Below are positions 1 through 8,035 of a stretch of DNA of 64,000 nt, piece by piece. Position numbers and translations under genes: made by a program. Numbering within the stretch: position 1 is the first letter of the stretch; each line of letters begins with the position of its first letter. Source of the DNA: Saprospirales bacterium (lineage in GTDB: Bacteria > Bacteroidota > Bacteroidia > Chitinophagales > Saprospiraceae); the NCBI GenBank assembly GCA_016719895.1, contig JADJYG010000003.1, positions 310,001 through 374,000 of the forward strand. Reading direction: 5' to 3'. The notes beneath the pieces are model-generated. The model saw nothing but the letters and a program-made list of their open reading frames with translations. It was not told the DNA's origin and did no database searches.

Positions 1-507
1 CGGGCGGACTATTTCAACCAGGAAATTATCGCCGCCATGAGTTACGAATCGGAAGACCACTCCACCCTGGCTACCCGCCTGAGCCACTTGCTTCAAAACC
101 TGTTTTGGAACCACCCGGGCTTCAAAGTCCACAACAGCAACCGCCCCGTCTGCATTCCCGGTTGCGACTATGCCGTGTTCAACCCCGACGGCTCGGTGGT
201 GGCGCAGCCTGCCCGCCTGTATGAATACCGCCCGGGCATGAATGCCGAACTGACACCCGTGCTCTTGTTTGAGGTGCTCTCGAAAAACACCCGCTCCTAC
301 GATTTCGGCGACAAACTGCCCTGTTATAAAAAAATTCCCGCGCTCCGGTATATCCTCTACCTCGAAACCGAACGCCCGGAAGTGACCGTCTTCGAACGGC
401 TGGAAGAGACCGGGCAATGGCTGGAAACCAGTTTGCGCAGCCTGGATGACTCGTTTCGGGTGGAAGGGCAATTGGTGGTCTTGCGGGATATTTACGGGAG
501 TACGTAG
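1..507 (+). CDS. Uma2-family putative nuclease, 5' end outside window
   Basis: The reading frame is open from base 1, so the gene starts upstream; 168 residues are visible. The sequence fits the Uma2/DUF820 family (PD-(D/E)XK-like fold): an early stretch on GEIIA-like lines (DYFNQEIIAA), a conserved His after a Ser/Glu-rich turn (EDHSTLA), a central CDYAVFNPDG stretch resembling the family's PD motif with its acidic residue, and LLFEVLSKNTRSYD followed by DKLPCYKKIPALRYILYLE, which matches the family's core (hhhEVLSxSTxxxDxxxKxxxYxxxxxxxYxxxD). Family members are abundant in cyanobacteria and Bacteroidota, and their role is generally unproven. The product is probably cytoplasmic. The stop is about 175 bases before the thrS start, so it is likely a separate transcription unit. 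Confidence 0.85.
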   Translation, partial: RADYFNQEIIAAMSYESEDHSTLATRLSHLLQNLFWNHPGFKVHNSNRPVCIPGCDYAVFNPDGSVVAQPARLYEYRPGMNAELTPVLLFEVLSKNTRSYDFGDKLPCYKKIPALRYILYLETERPEVTVFERLEETGQWLETSLRSLDDSFRVEGQLVVLRDIYGST

Positions 508-587
508 TCAGACTGGCTTTGTTGCCTGAATCCCCGCACGAACACAAAGACGGATTTCATGTACAAAAAACAAAACTTTTTTCCCCC

Positions 588-595
588 TACCTTTG
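588..595 (+). promoter_or_regulatory. Bacteroidota-type -7 element for thrS
   Basis: TACCTTTG matches the TAnnTTTG -7 consensus of Bacteroidota sigma-A promoters exactly. It lies 85 bases before the thrS start. No clear TTG sits 19-21 bases upstream. The leader after it contains the short inverted repeat CCCGAG/CTCGGG (about 618-633). Confidence 0.5.
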
Positions 596-680
596 CGCCT
601 CAATCTTAAACCGTCCCTCCCGAGACCTCGGGATTCGGGACACCCGCCTGTTGTATGGGTGGGCTAAAACATATTTTTTT

Positions 681-2600
681 ATGATAAACATCACCTTCCC
701 CGACGGCAACGTTCGTCAGTATGCCGCCGGGACCACCGCAATGGACATTGCCAAATCCATCAGCGAGGGCCTGGCCCGCAACGTGCTGGCTGCCGGCGTC
801 AACGGCGACGTGCGCGACCTCCTGCGCCCGATCAATGAAGACGCCTCCATCCTTTTTTACAAGTGGGAGGACGCGGCTGGCAAAAGCACGTTCTGGCACT
901 CCTCGGCGCACCTGCTGGCCGAAGCCCTCGAAGCCCTGTTCCCCGGCATCAAATTCGGTATCGGGCCGCCCATCGAGAACGGCTTTTACTATGATGTCGA
1001 TACCGGCGACCGGGCCCTCACGGCGGCCGACATCCCGGCCATCGAACAAAAAATGCTCGAACTGGCCCGCAGCAAATCGGAATACCAGCGCCGCGAAGTG
1101 CCCAAAGCCGAGGCTATCCGGTATTTTACCGAAAAAGGCGATGAGTACAAACTCGAACTCATTGACGGACTCGAAGACGGGCAGATCACCTTCTACCAGC
1201 AAGGAAATTTCGTCGATCTGTGCAAAGGCCCGCACCTGCCGAACACCGAACCGGTCAAAGCGGCCAAAATCCTCAACCTCGCCGGCGCATACTGGCGGGG
1301 CGACGAAAAACGCAAGCAACTGACGCGGGTGTACGCCATCACCTTTCCCAAACAGAAAGAGCTGGACGACTACCTGCACCTGCTGGAAGAGGCCAAAAAA
1401 CGCGATCACCGCAAACTCGGTCAGGAACTGGAATTGTTCATGTTTTCCGAAAAAGTCGGCCAGGGCTTGCCCCTGTGGCTGCCCAAAGGCACCGCCCTGC
1501 GCACGCGCCTGGAGGATTTTCTGAAAAAAGAGCAAATCAAGCGCGGCTACACGCCGGTCATTACGCCGCATATCGGCTCCAAACAGCTGTACGTCACCTC
1601 TGGCCACTGGGAAAAATACGGCGAGGACTCGTTCCAGCCCATTCTAACCCCGGCCCGGGACGAGGTGTTTATGCTCAAGCCGATGAACTGCCCGCACCAC
1701 TGCGAAATTTTCGGCTACCGGCCCCGCTCGTACCGCGAGTTGCCGATCCGGATCGCCGAATTCGGTACCGTCTATCGATACGAACAATCGGGCGAACTGC
1801 ACGGCCTGACGCGCGTGCGCGGCTTCACGCAGGACGACGCCCATATTTTTTGCACCGAAGACCAGGTCAAAGACGAGTTTCTCGCCGTGCTCGACCTTAC
1901 GCGCTATGTGCTGGCCAAAATGGGCTTCGACAAGTTCACCGCCCAGATCAGCCTGCGCGACCCGGAGAACAAGTCCAAATACATCGGCTCGGAAGAAGGC
2001 TGGCAAAAAGCCGAACAGGCCATTATCGACGCTGCAGCCCAGGTGGGCCTGTCCACCGTCACCGCACTCGGCGAGGCGGCTTTCTACGGACCCAAGCTCG
2101 ACTTCATGGTGAAAGATGCCCTCGGGCGCTCCTGGCAGCTCGGCACCATCCAGGTGGATTACAACCTGCCCGAGCGCTTCAACCTCACCTACGTCGGCGC
2201 CGACAACCAGGAGCACCGCCCCGTGATGATCCACCGGGCGCCATTCGGCTCCATGGAGCGCTTCACGGCCGTGCTCATCGAGCACTGCGCGGGCAAATTC
2301 CCGCTCTGGCTCACGCCCGAGCAGTTTGTGGTGCTGCCGGTGTCCGACAAGTTTACGGAATACGCCTACCAGGTCAAACAACTACTGGAAGCCGCCGAGC
2401 TGCGTGGCGCAGTGGACGACCGCAACGAAACCATCGGCCGCAAAATCCGCGACAACGAACTCAAGCGCATTCCGTTCCTGCTCATTGTGGGCGAAAAAGA
2501 ACAGGAGAGCGGCGCCGTCAGCGTGCGCAAGCAGGGTGAAGGCGACCAGGGGGCGGTAAGCGTGGGGGCGTTTGCGGAAATGGTGCAGGGGATGCTGTAA
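681..2600 (+). CDS. thrS: threonine--tRNA ligase
   Basis: Charges tRNA-Thr with threonine in the cytoplasm. The start at 681 gives 639 residues, the normal bacterial length, beginning with a TGS domain (MINITFPDGN). An in-frame start further upstream would add 54 residues of non-conserved sequence, so it was rejected. Next come the editing (SAD) domain with the HxxxH zinc motif (HSSAH, residues 73-77), the class II catalytic core with the zinc ligand Cys337 in MNCPHHCEIF, and motif 3 (HRAPFGSMERF, from about residue 518). The C-terminal anticodon-binding domain carries the conserved NELKRIPF segment. The last 150 bases and the terminator are repeated, diverged, about 1 kb downstream beyond a toxin-antitoxin pair. 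The gene itself looks intact. Confidence 0.97.
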   Translation: MINITFPDGNVRQYAAGTTAMDIAKSISEGLARNVLAAGVNGDVRDLLRPINEDASILFYKWEDAAGKSTFWHSSAHLLAEALEALFPGIKFGIGPPIENGFYYDVDTGDRALTAADIPAIEQKMLELARSKSEYQRREVPKAEAIRYFTEKGDEYKLELIDGLEDGQITFYQQGNFVDLCKGPHLPNTEPVKAAKILNLAGAYWRGDEKRKQLTRVYAITFPKQKELDDYLHLLEEAKKRDHRKLGQELELFMFSEKVGQGLPLWLPKGTALRTRLEDFLKKEQIKRGYTPVITPHIGSKQLYVTSGHWEKYGEDSFQPILTPARDEVFMLKPMNCPHHCEIFGYRPRSYRELPIRIAEFGTVYRYEQSGELHGLTRVRGFTQDDAHIFCTEDQVKDEFLAVLDLTRYVLAKMGFDKFTAQISLRDPENKSKYIGSEEGWQKAEQAIIDAAAQVGLSTVTALGEAAFYGPKLDFMVKDALGRSWQLGTIQVDYNLPERFNLTYVGADNQEHRPVMIHRAPFGSMERFTAVLIEHCAGKFPLWLTPEQFVVLPVSDKFTEYAYQVKQLLEAAELRGAVDDRNETIGRKIRDNELKRIPFLLIVGEKEQESGAVSVRKQGEGDQGAVSVGAFAEMVQGML

Positions 2601-2764
2601 GGCGTAGGTTTTATGGTCCTCCGGAAATAAAAACGGCGTGGAGAGCAGGATTGCTTTCTGCGCCGTTTTTTGTTTTCAGGACCGGGATATGGTGATGATT
2701 CAGGCCGTTTCCAAAATAAATTCGGGGCTGATTTTTAGTACTTTATACAGCCGCTTGGCCAAAT
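2447..2764. repeat. 318-bp direct repeat, copy 1 (thrS 3' end to higA 3' end)
   Basis: This segment and 3479-3796 align without gaps at a constant offset of 1032 bases. By eye there are 14 mismatches in 318 positions (about 96% identity). All mismatches fall in the thrS coding and terminator part; the last 75 bases, including the higA 3' end, are identical. The two copies enclose the higB-higA module. Confidence 0.95.
2628..2673 (+). terminator. rho-independent-like terminator after thrS
   Basis: The stem AAAACGGCG (2630-2638) pairs with CGCCGTTTT and is followed by a T run. A second, slightly altered copy lies at about 3660-3705 within the downstream repeat. It also sits just beyond the convergent higA stop, so it may serve both strands. 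Confidence 0.75.
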
Positions 2765-3089
2765 CGAGGTTCACTTTTCGTTTGCCTTGCATGATTTCTG
2801 AAAGACGGCTGGGGGAGATTTCCAGCAGCGCGGCAATATCCTTTTGTTTCATCTTGCGTTCGTACATTTTTAATTCGATCATTTCCACCAAAGTCTTCGG
2901 CTGGCGAACGGGCATCAGCGGAATATCATCCTCCCAGCCTTCTGCTAACCGGGAAAGGTGTTGAAGATTGTCGCGCTCCTCGGGCGAGAGGCATTGAAAA
3001 CCGCCGGCTTTAGTCGCTTTTTGCAGGTAGGTTTCGATCTTTTCCATAACCTGCCGGTATTCCTCCTCTGAATTTATTTTATAAGTCAT
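2700..3089 (-). CDS. higA: HigA-type antitoxin (XRE/Cro helix-turn-helix)
   Basis: 129 residues. The N-terminal half is a charged helical region, as in COG5499-type antitoxins (EEEYRQVMEKIETYLQKATK). The C-terminal half is an XRE helix-turn-helix (MKQKDIAALLEISPSRLSEIMQGKR, residues about 88-112). Antitoxins of this class bind and neutralise HigB and repress the shared promoter. The gene follows higB by 12 bases, so the order is toxin first, typical of hig systems. Its final 65 bases are repeated in antisense at 3732-3796, which shows that the duplication includes the antitoxin 3' end. Role is from family knowledge and the pairing with the upstream toxin. Confidence 0.9.
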   Translation of the reverse strand: MTYKINSEEEYRQVMEKIETYLQKATKAGGFQCLSPEERDNLQHLSRLAEGWEDDIPLMPVRQPKTLVEMIELKMYERKMKQKDIAALLEISPSRLSEIMQGKRKVNLDLAKRLYKVLKISPEFILETA

Positions 3090-3101
3090 CAGATGTCAGT
3101 T

Positions 3102-3395
3102 TTATACGATTGAAACATCCACCCCGCCGTATTCATTATGGGTACCGATAAACCGGATATAAACCGTGCGAATATCAAAGAAAATCATCACGACCAGTCG
3201 GTAACGATTTCCCCGGATATTGAACACAAAGCGGTCGTTACCAACGTAGTCAACGGAATTAAAACCCTGACGGATATCAGAAAAATTACTCCAATCGGCC
3301 GCTTTGACTATTGCATACCATGTATTCAGGGCTTCGATAGCGTCCGGGTGGAGCATCCCGAATTCGCGCAGAATGGCTTTGCTGATGATGACCAA
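3102..3395 (-). CDS. higB: HigB-type toxin, ribosome-dependent mRNA interferase
   Basis: 97 residues in the HigB_toxin family (RelE/ParE superfamily). The N-terminal helix pattern with HPDAIEALNTWYAIVKAADW matches the family signature; it is followed by DIRQGFNSVDYVGNDRFVFNI and a basic beta-strand region (GNRYRLVVMI) ending in FIGTHNEY. Such toxins cleave mRNA on the ribosome until bound by the antitoxin. The only possible start in frame is TTG: a TAA lies five codons upstream and no ATG intervenes, so weak initiation may help limit expression. It is directly upstream of higA on the same strand. The pair sits as an insert between two copies of the thrS 3' end. Confidence 0.9.
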   Translation of the reverse strand: MVIISKAILREFGMLHPDAIEALNTWYAIVKAADWSNFSDIRQGFNSVDYVGNDRFVFNIRGNRYRLVVMIFFDIRTVYIRFIGTHNEYGGVDVSIV

Positions 3396-3478
3396 GCAGG
3401 GTGGTTTTTAGCGTACAATTATCGGAATAAAATTCCACTTTTTATACATTTATTCCGCTAATTGTTTTTTACGTATGC

Positions 3479-3632
3479 CCGCGACAACGGACTCAAGCGC
3501 ATTCCGTTCCTGCTCATTGTGGGCGAAAAAGAACAGGAGGCCGGCAGCGTCAGCGTGCGCAAGCAGGGCGAAGGCGACCAGGGCGCGGTCAGCGTGGGGG
3601 CGTTTGCGGAAATGGTGCGGGGGATGCTGTAA
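3479..3632 (+). pseudogene. thrS 3' fragment
   Basis: Encodes the last 50 or so residues of threonyl-tRNA synthetase (RDNGLKRIPFLLIVGEKEQE, ending MVRGML) with a stop at the same place as the intact gene. The otherwise conserved Glu in NELKR is Gly here. Several differences are synonymous, so the copy looks like a diverged allele rather than random decay. It has no start signal and no catalytic domains, so it is not functional as a synthetase. Confidence 0.85.
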
Positions 3633-3731
3633 GGCGTAGGTTTTATGATCCTCCGGAAATAAAAGCGGCGTGGAGAGCAGGGTTGCTTTCCGCGCCGTTT
3701 TTTGTTTTCAGAACCGGGATATGGTGATGAT

Positions 3732-3796
3732 TCAGGCCGTTTCCAAAATAAATTCGGGGCTGATTTTTAGTACTTTATACAGCCGCTTGGCCAAAT
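3732..3796 (-). pseudogene. higA 3' fragment
   Basis: 65 bases identical to the 3' end of higA (2700-2764), encoding its last 20 or so residues and stop. The homology ends inside the gene, so this is a remnant produced by the duplication. Confidence 0.85.
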
Positions 3797-4110
3797 TGGC
3801 CTGGGTCTGTTGGCATTGGGCAGGATCATCAACCTGCCGCTGCGATCATTCTATAAATCTATGCGGGCCTTCCGGGCGCGAAAACTCGACGAAGCGGAGC
3901 TGCTGTTTCAGGCTCTTTTGCTCGACATGGAGCGCCGCCCCTGTATCAAACGCCTGGTCTGGAGGAATTTCGGCGTCTTTACGTTCGATCTGGAAGCGAT
4001 GACCTGGAACAACCTGGGGGCCATAAAAATCGAAATCCGCTTGATCCAAGGCCAGGACCTGGCCAAAGCCAAAGCCTGGCGCATGATGCAAGGAAACCGG
4101 GGCGCCTGGA
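3797..4110 (+). pseudogene. TPR-like membrane protein fragment, 5' end missing
   Basis: In frame after the repeat boundary the sequence reads as a membrane-helix tail (IGLGLLALGRIINLP), a basic stretch, then two TPR-like helices (AFRARKLDEAELLFQALLLD and NNLGAIKIEIRLIQGQDLAKA). No usable start exists, because upstream sequence is the duplicated thrS/higA segment. The frame then runs into the antisense of the convergent esterase gene. The best reading is a real gene that lost its 5' part, and perhaps its 3' end, when the duplication formed. The exact 3' end is uncertain. The protein family was not identified. Confidence 0.5.
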
Positions 4111-4122
4111 GTTGGGTTACCT

Positions 4123-5532
4123 TCAATGCAGCATCACCTTTGCTACCTGCCAGTTTTGGCCTTCTGCGCGCACCCTTACGGCATAAAAACCGGCCGGAAG
4201 TCCGGCAGTGGAGATAGAGGCGCCGGGCCGGGCCTGCACGTCGCGGCGAAGCGAGCCATCGGCGCCGATGAGCTGCACCCGGATGGGGTCTTCTGTTTCC
4301 AGGCCGTCTATCCGTATCCACTCACTTGCCGGGTTGGGATAAACGCCGACGGCAGGCGTATCGTCGGAGACTGCTTCGCCGGTGGGGGTTACGGCGCCGG
4401 CAAACAGCCATTTGTACGCTTCCGGGAATTCGCGTTTCCAGAACCACTCGGCATGCTGCCCGTCGGCCGGCACATGGATGGAAACCTCCGGGGTTTCAAA
4501 ACCCACTTCGAACATGGCGTCAGCCACTTCCTGCATATCCTGCGCCACGTAGGCGGGTTCTTTCCCGCCGGCCAGGAAATACACCTTCAGGGGATTGCGC
4601 TTGCCGGTCGCCAGCACCTGGTTAGCCGGATTGTCGCCGGCAAACCAAAACGCCGGAGAAAAGATACCGGCTTTGGAGAAGATGTGCTGGTATTCCATAA
4701 CGGCGTACATTGATACCAGCCCGCCCATGCTACTTCCCATGATGCCCGTGTGCTGCCGGTCGGGCAGGGTGCGGAAATGCTCGTCAATATATGGTTTGAG
4801 TGTTTTGACGATAAAACTGATATACTCGTCGCCCTGGCCGCCGCCGTACAACTGGTTGGCCCAGGGAGAATATTCGTCGAAGCGGTACACACCGCCATTG
4901 TCGATTCCGACTACGATACAGCCGTGGTCGCCCTGCCGGGAAAGTTCGGTCAGGGATTCGTCGATACCCCACTCGCCCGCGAAACTGGTCATGGGATCGA
5001 ACAGGTTTTGGCCGTCGTGCATATACAGCACCGGGTATTTTTTTGTGGTAGCCTGGTAGTCCGGCGGCAGGTAGATCCAAATCCGGCGGGTCCGGCTCAG
5101 TTGCGGGAGATAAAAACTATTGTCCAAAATCGTCACGCCGGTCGTAGCGCCGGTTTTGGCGAGGTCCTCCCAGGTAAGAATAGAAAGCTCTGCCGTCTGT
5201 GGCAACCCCGAATAATTCACCACATGATCGGGTTGGTAGGCGCCGCTGGCGTTTCCTTCCACCGTATCCCAGCTGCCTCGGGTGAATTTGAACCGCACCG
5301 GTCCGACGGGCGGGTTCAGGGTAATGGCGCACTGCCCGTCGGGTAATGTGGCCATGATCATATTGGCATCGGCCGGGTTCCAGTTGTTGAACGCACCCGT
5401 GATGTAAATTTTAGCGCTGGCTGGCGTATTTGCCGGCAGTGCCGTCACTTTAATGGTTAATTGGGCCGGGAGCAGGCCTGGCAGGAACGCCAGAACCCAG
5501 CATAGTGCACGTAGAGGGTACGTGTTGAACAT
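4123..5532 (-). CDS. secreted esterase D-like hydrolase with T9SS sorting domain
   Basis: 469 residues. An N-terminal signal peptide (LCWVLAFLPGLLPAQ) is followed by an early-set/CBM48-like beta domain (YITGAFNNWNP, residues about 25-110), then an alpha/beta-hydrolase of the esterase D/enterochelin-esterase type (about 130-375). The latter has YPVLYMHDGQNLF, the nucleophile elbow GSSMGGL (Ser268) and a candidate catalytic His in ADGQHAEW. The last 80 residues (VGVYPNPASEWIRIDG to QVAKVMLH) are a type A T9SS sorting domain, so the enzyme is exported and probably surface-attached or released. A paralogue without the sorting domain lies at 11941-13128. The natural ester substrate cannot be read from sequence; feruloyl or acetyl xylan-type esters are possible. 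Confidence 0.9.
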   Translation of the reverse strand: MFNTYPLRALCWVLAFLPGLLPAQLTIKVTALPANTPASAKIYITGAFNNWNPADANMIMATLPDGQCAITLNPPVGPVRFKFTRGSWDTVEGNASGAYQPDHVVNYSGLPQTAELSILTWEDLAKTGATTGVTILDNSFYLPQLSRTRRIWIYLPPDYQATTKKYPVLYMHDGQNLFDPMTSFAGEWGIDESLTELSRQGDHGCIVVGIDNGGVYRFDEYSPWANQLYGGGQGDEYISFIVKTLKPYIDEHFRTLPDRQHTGIMGSSMGGLVSMYAVMEYQHIFSKAGIFSPAFWFAGDNPANQVLATGKRNPLKVYFLAGGKEPAYVAQDMQEVADAMFEVGFETPEVSIHVPADGQHAEWFWKREFPEAYKWLFAGAVTPTGEAVSDDTPAVGVYPNPASEWIRIDGLETEDPIRVQLIGADGSLRRDVQARPGASISTAGLPAGFYAVRVRAEGQNWQVAKVMLH

Positions 5533-6142
5533 AAGCCGGAGGATTTTTCGTTTTCTCTGTAATACGTGTGTCGTGCCGGAAAAAAGGGGGTATGCTGGCG
5601 TCTTTGGAAAATATTCCGGATTATTCGAAGATAGAATGTTTGCGCAATTTACCGGGTGTTGAAAAAAATGGCCCGGTTTTAGTAGTATATAAATTATTAC
5701 TCATATCACCTAATCTCCAACCGGCAGCGCAGCACCTCTTCTTTTAAAGCCGGTTGTTCTAATCCTGCTGTGAACGGCGCCCGCGCCGGCCTATATACTC
5801 CACAGCAACCTCGGCGCGATGCGAACCTGAAAATGACCCGGACACGCGCTGATAATCATCCATTTTAACGTTTAGCGTGGTAGCAAAATCAAGGTATTTC
5901 CTCCATGCCCGTAAAAAAACAGCCGGCGGCGCAGAAAGACCTTTGATGAGCAGGCGGATAAAAAACGCAGTGGAACCGCTGCATGGTTATGTTGAAAAGA
6001 GGGGGAAATGTGGGAGGCAGGAAAGGATTAGCAGGTGTCTCAGGAGCGCGATATGCCGGTCTGGCGTAAAACCGATCCGAATTGTCATGCTAATGTCAAG
6101 CTAATAGTGAAAACGCGTAAGATTTTCGACAAAAGTACGGTT
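5533..6142. other. 610-bp intergenic region, no gene recognised
   Basis: Divergent intergenic space between the esterase and the Nudix gene. It must hold both promoters. Short open frames here have no start context, no homologous look and no codon-use support. No hairpin, repeat or RNA gene was recognised. Confidence 0.6.
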
Positions 6143-6733
6143 ATGGGCACTGAATTCCAAACGGAACACCCCCAAACGACAACCAATCCCTGGGCCACCC
6201 GGAGTATTTGTCCGGTATATGACAATCCCTGGATCGAGGTGACCCATCGCGAAGTAATCAATCCCGCTGGCAAAGACGGCATTTATGGCGTCGTGCATTT
6301 TAAGCATACTGCCATTGGAATTATCCCGCTGGACGAAGCGGGATTTACCTGGTTGGTCGGGCAGTTCAGGTATACGCTGGGGCGCTACAGCTGGGAAATT
6401 CCGGAGGGCGGAGGCCCCTTGAATCAGCCGGCCTTGGCCTCGGCGCAACGCGAACTGCTGGAAGAGACCGGCATCCGGGCAAAAGAATGGACCATGCTGC
6501 TCGAAATGCATTTGTCCAACTCGGTAACGGATGAATATGCTGTGGCGTACCTGGCCCGCCAGCTCGAGTTCGGCCAGGCACAACCGGAAGAAACCGAACA
6601 ATTGCTCGTGCGCCGGCTACCGTTTGAAGCGGCCGTCAACATGGCGCTGGATGGCCAGATCACGGATGCCTTGTCTGTTGCGGCCCTGCTGAAAGCAAAT
6701 GAATGGTTACGCCGGGGACAAGTGAACGTCTAA
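6143..6733 (+). CDS. Nudix hydrolase, probable ADP-ribose pyrophosphatase type
   Basis: 196 residues from the ATG at 6143; a start about 108 bases upstream would add non-conserved sequence. The Nudix box is GGGPLNQ-x7-RELLEETG: the catalytic REUxEE core is intact, but the first Glu of the Gx5Ex7REUxEExGU pattern is Gln. Sequence before it (WEIPEGGG, preceded by VGQFRYTLGRYSWE) matches the ADP-ribose/ADP-sugar pyrophosphatase subgroup, which hydrolyses nucleoside diphosphate sugars to the phosphosugar and AMP. Cytoplasmic and apparently monocistronic. Confidence 0.85.
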   Translation: MGTEFQTEHPQTTTNPWATRSICPVYDNPWIEVTHREVINPAGKDGIYGVVHFKHTAIGIIPLDEAGFTWLVGQFRYTLGRYSWEIPEGGGPLNQPALASAQRELLEETGIRAKEWTMLLEMHLSNSVTDEYAVAYLARQLEFGQAQPEETEQLLVRRLPFEAAVNMALDGQITDALSVAALLKANEWLRRGQVNV

Positions 6734-6852
6734 ACAGTTGAGCAAGATTCCAGCCCAACGACTAAGATACAATAGATTGATTAATAATAGCTTGGGTGTT
6801 AATGAATTTCAAAAGCCAAATATTAATTAAGCAATTCTCCGAAAAACCGGCA

Positions 6853-6860
6853 TACATTTG
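6853..6860 (+). promoter_or_regulatory. -7 element candidate for mltA
   Basis: TACATTTG matches TAnnTTTG, 107 bases before the mltA start. No TTG at the -33 position, so the call is tentative. Confidence 0.35.
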
Positions 6861-6967
6861 TTCACTTTTTCACGAAACGGGCGCCGCAGTGCTGGCAAAG
6901 ACCAGGAGCTGACAAGGAAAAGGAGCCGGAAAAACGGCTCGGCACAACGGAAAGCCCGACCAACTTT

Positions 6968-8029
6968 ATGGTAAACAAAATTTCCCTTTTTATCTGCCTG
7001 TTGCTGGCGCCCTTCGTACTTACCCTGGATTGCGGCAACACCTCCGTCACCCCCGGTATTTCCGCCGTTTCCGCCGTTGTATCTTCCGCAGAAACAGGCG
7101 CTTCGGCGCCCGCCCGGTTGGCAGCCATGGCGCCCCCGGTCCGCATCAAACCGCTGATTCTGAAGCGGCAGGTGCGCTCGTCCATCCTGCATTTCACCAC
7201 GCCCGATACCTTGCCCTACCTGCCGTTTGACCCGCCTATGCTGGAAGCGTTGTACGAACAGGCCAGTTACCTGCGCCGCCCCGACGTAAAAGGCTACCCC
7301 GTGCGGGGCATCAGTAAATCCGAGATGTTGCACACGGTGGAGCTGCTCCAGGATTGCCAGATTCTGCAACCGGAAGCGCTGCTCGACCGGTTCGACTTTT
7401 ACAAGGTCAAAACCGATCTAAAAAAGGACCGGGTGCGCATCACCGGGTATTACACGCCGATCATTTCCGCCAGCCGGGTACGCACAGCCGAGTATGCCGT
7501 GCCGATCCTGCGCCGCCCCGACGACCATGTGCCGCCGCCTGCCGCCATCGCTGCCGACGCCCTGGAAGGGAAAGGCCTCGAACTGGCCTGGGTGCGCACC
7601 AAACGCGAAGTGGAAAACGCCCAGCTACAAGGCTCCTGCTGGGTCGAATATCCCGACGGCAAACGCGAACACTTCGGCTTCGGCGGCTCTGTGAAAGGCA
7701 ACGGCGGCAAGTATGTTTTTTTCCAGAAAATGGGCGATGAAGACGTGATCGGCGCCGGCTACTTCCCGCTGACCGCCGGCTATTCTGTGGCCGTCGACCC
7801 GCGTTTTATCCCGATCGGCGCCACCTTGCTGGCCGAATTGCCCGATATGGACCCCGCCGGCAACCTGAAAGGCTACACCTACCGCATCCTGTTTGCACAG
7901 GACCGCGGCGGCGCTATCCTGACCACCAAACGCCTGGACCTGTATAGCGGTATTGGCAAAAAAGGCCTCCAGGAAGCGCGCAAGATCAATGGCTACGGCC
8001 GTTTGTGGGTGTTGTTGCCCAAGCAATAA
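6968..8029 (+). CDS. mltA: membrane-bound lytic murein transglycosylase A
   Basis: 353 residues with an N-terminal signal segment (ISLFICLLLAPFVL). The following LTLDC resembles a lipobox only weakly. An MltA barrel domain (about 120-270; RITGYYTPIISASRV) is followed by a 3D domain (about 275-350) with the signature YSVAVDPRFIPIG and FAQDRGGAI. Asp312 in FAQDRGG corresponds to the catalytic acid region of E. coli MltA. The enzyme cleaves the MurNAc-GlcNAc bond of peptidoglycan to 1,6-anhydro products during wall turnover. Residues 20-60 are low-complexity Ala/Ser/Val linker. Convergent with the membrane protein that follows. Confidence 0.93.
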   Translation: MVNKISLFICLLLAPFVLTLDCGNTSVTPGISAVSAVVSSAETGASAPARLAAMAPPVRIKPLILKRQVRSSILHFTTPDTLPYLPFDPPMLEALYEQASYLRRPDVKGYPVRGISKSEMLHTVELLQDCQILQPEALLDRFDFYKVKTDLKKDRVRITGYYTPIISASRVRTAEYAVPILRRPDDHVPPPAAIAADALEGKGLELAWVRTKREVENAQLQGSCWVEYPDGKREHFGFGGSVKGNGGKYVFFQKMGDEDVIGAGYFPLTAGYSVAVDPRFIPIGATLLAELPDMDPAGNLKGYTYRILFAQDRGGAILTTKRLDLYSGIGKKGLQEARKINGYGRLWVLLPKQ

Positions 8030-8035
8030 AAATAC

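Larger units (their letters stand above)
3479..3796. repeat. 318-bp direct repeat, copy 2
   Basis: Second copy of 2447-2764 at a fixed offset of 1032 bases, about 96% identical. It contains a non-functional thrS tail, a variant terminator and an antisense higA tail. Homology stops abruptly after CCAAAT at 3796. Confidence 0.95.

Noticed and set aside
2638..2964. 108-residue plus-strand frame across higA
   Set aside because: Antisense of the antitoxin gene, whose HTH is unambiguous.
5877..6104. 75-residue plus-strand frame upstream of the Nudix gene
   Set aside because: No conserved features, basic composition, and out of frame with Nudix.
7018..7050. Lipobox for MltA (LTLDC)
   Set aside because: Asp at the -1 position is not accepted by the usual lipobox, so only a signal peptide is claimed.
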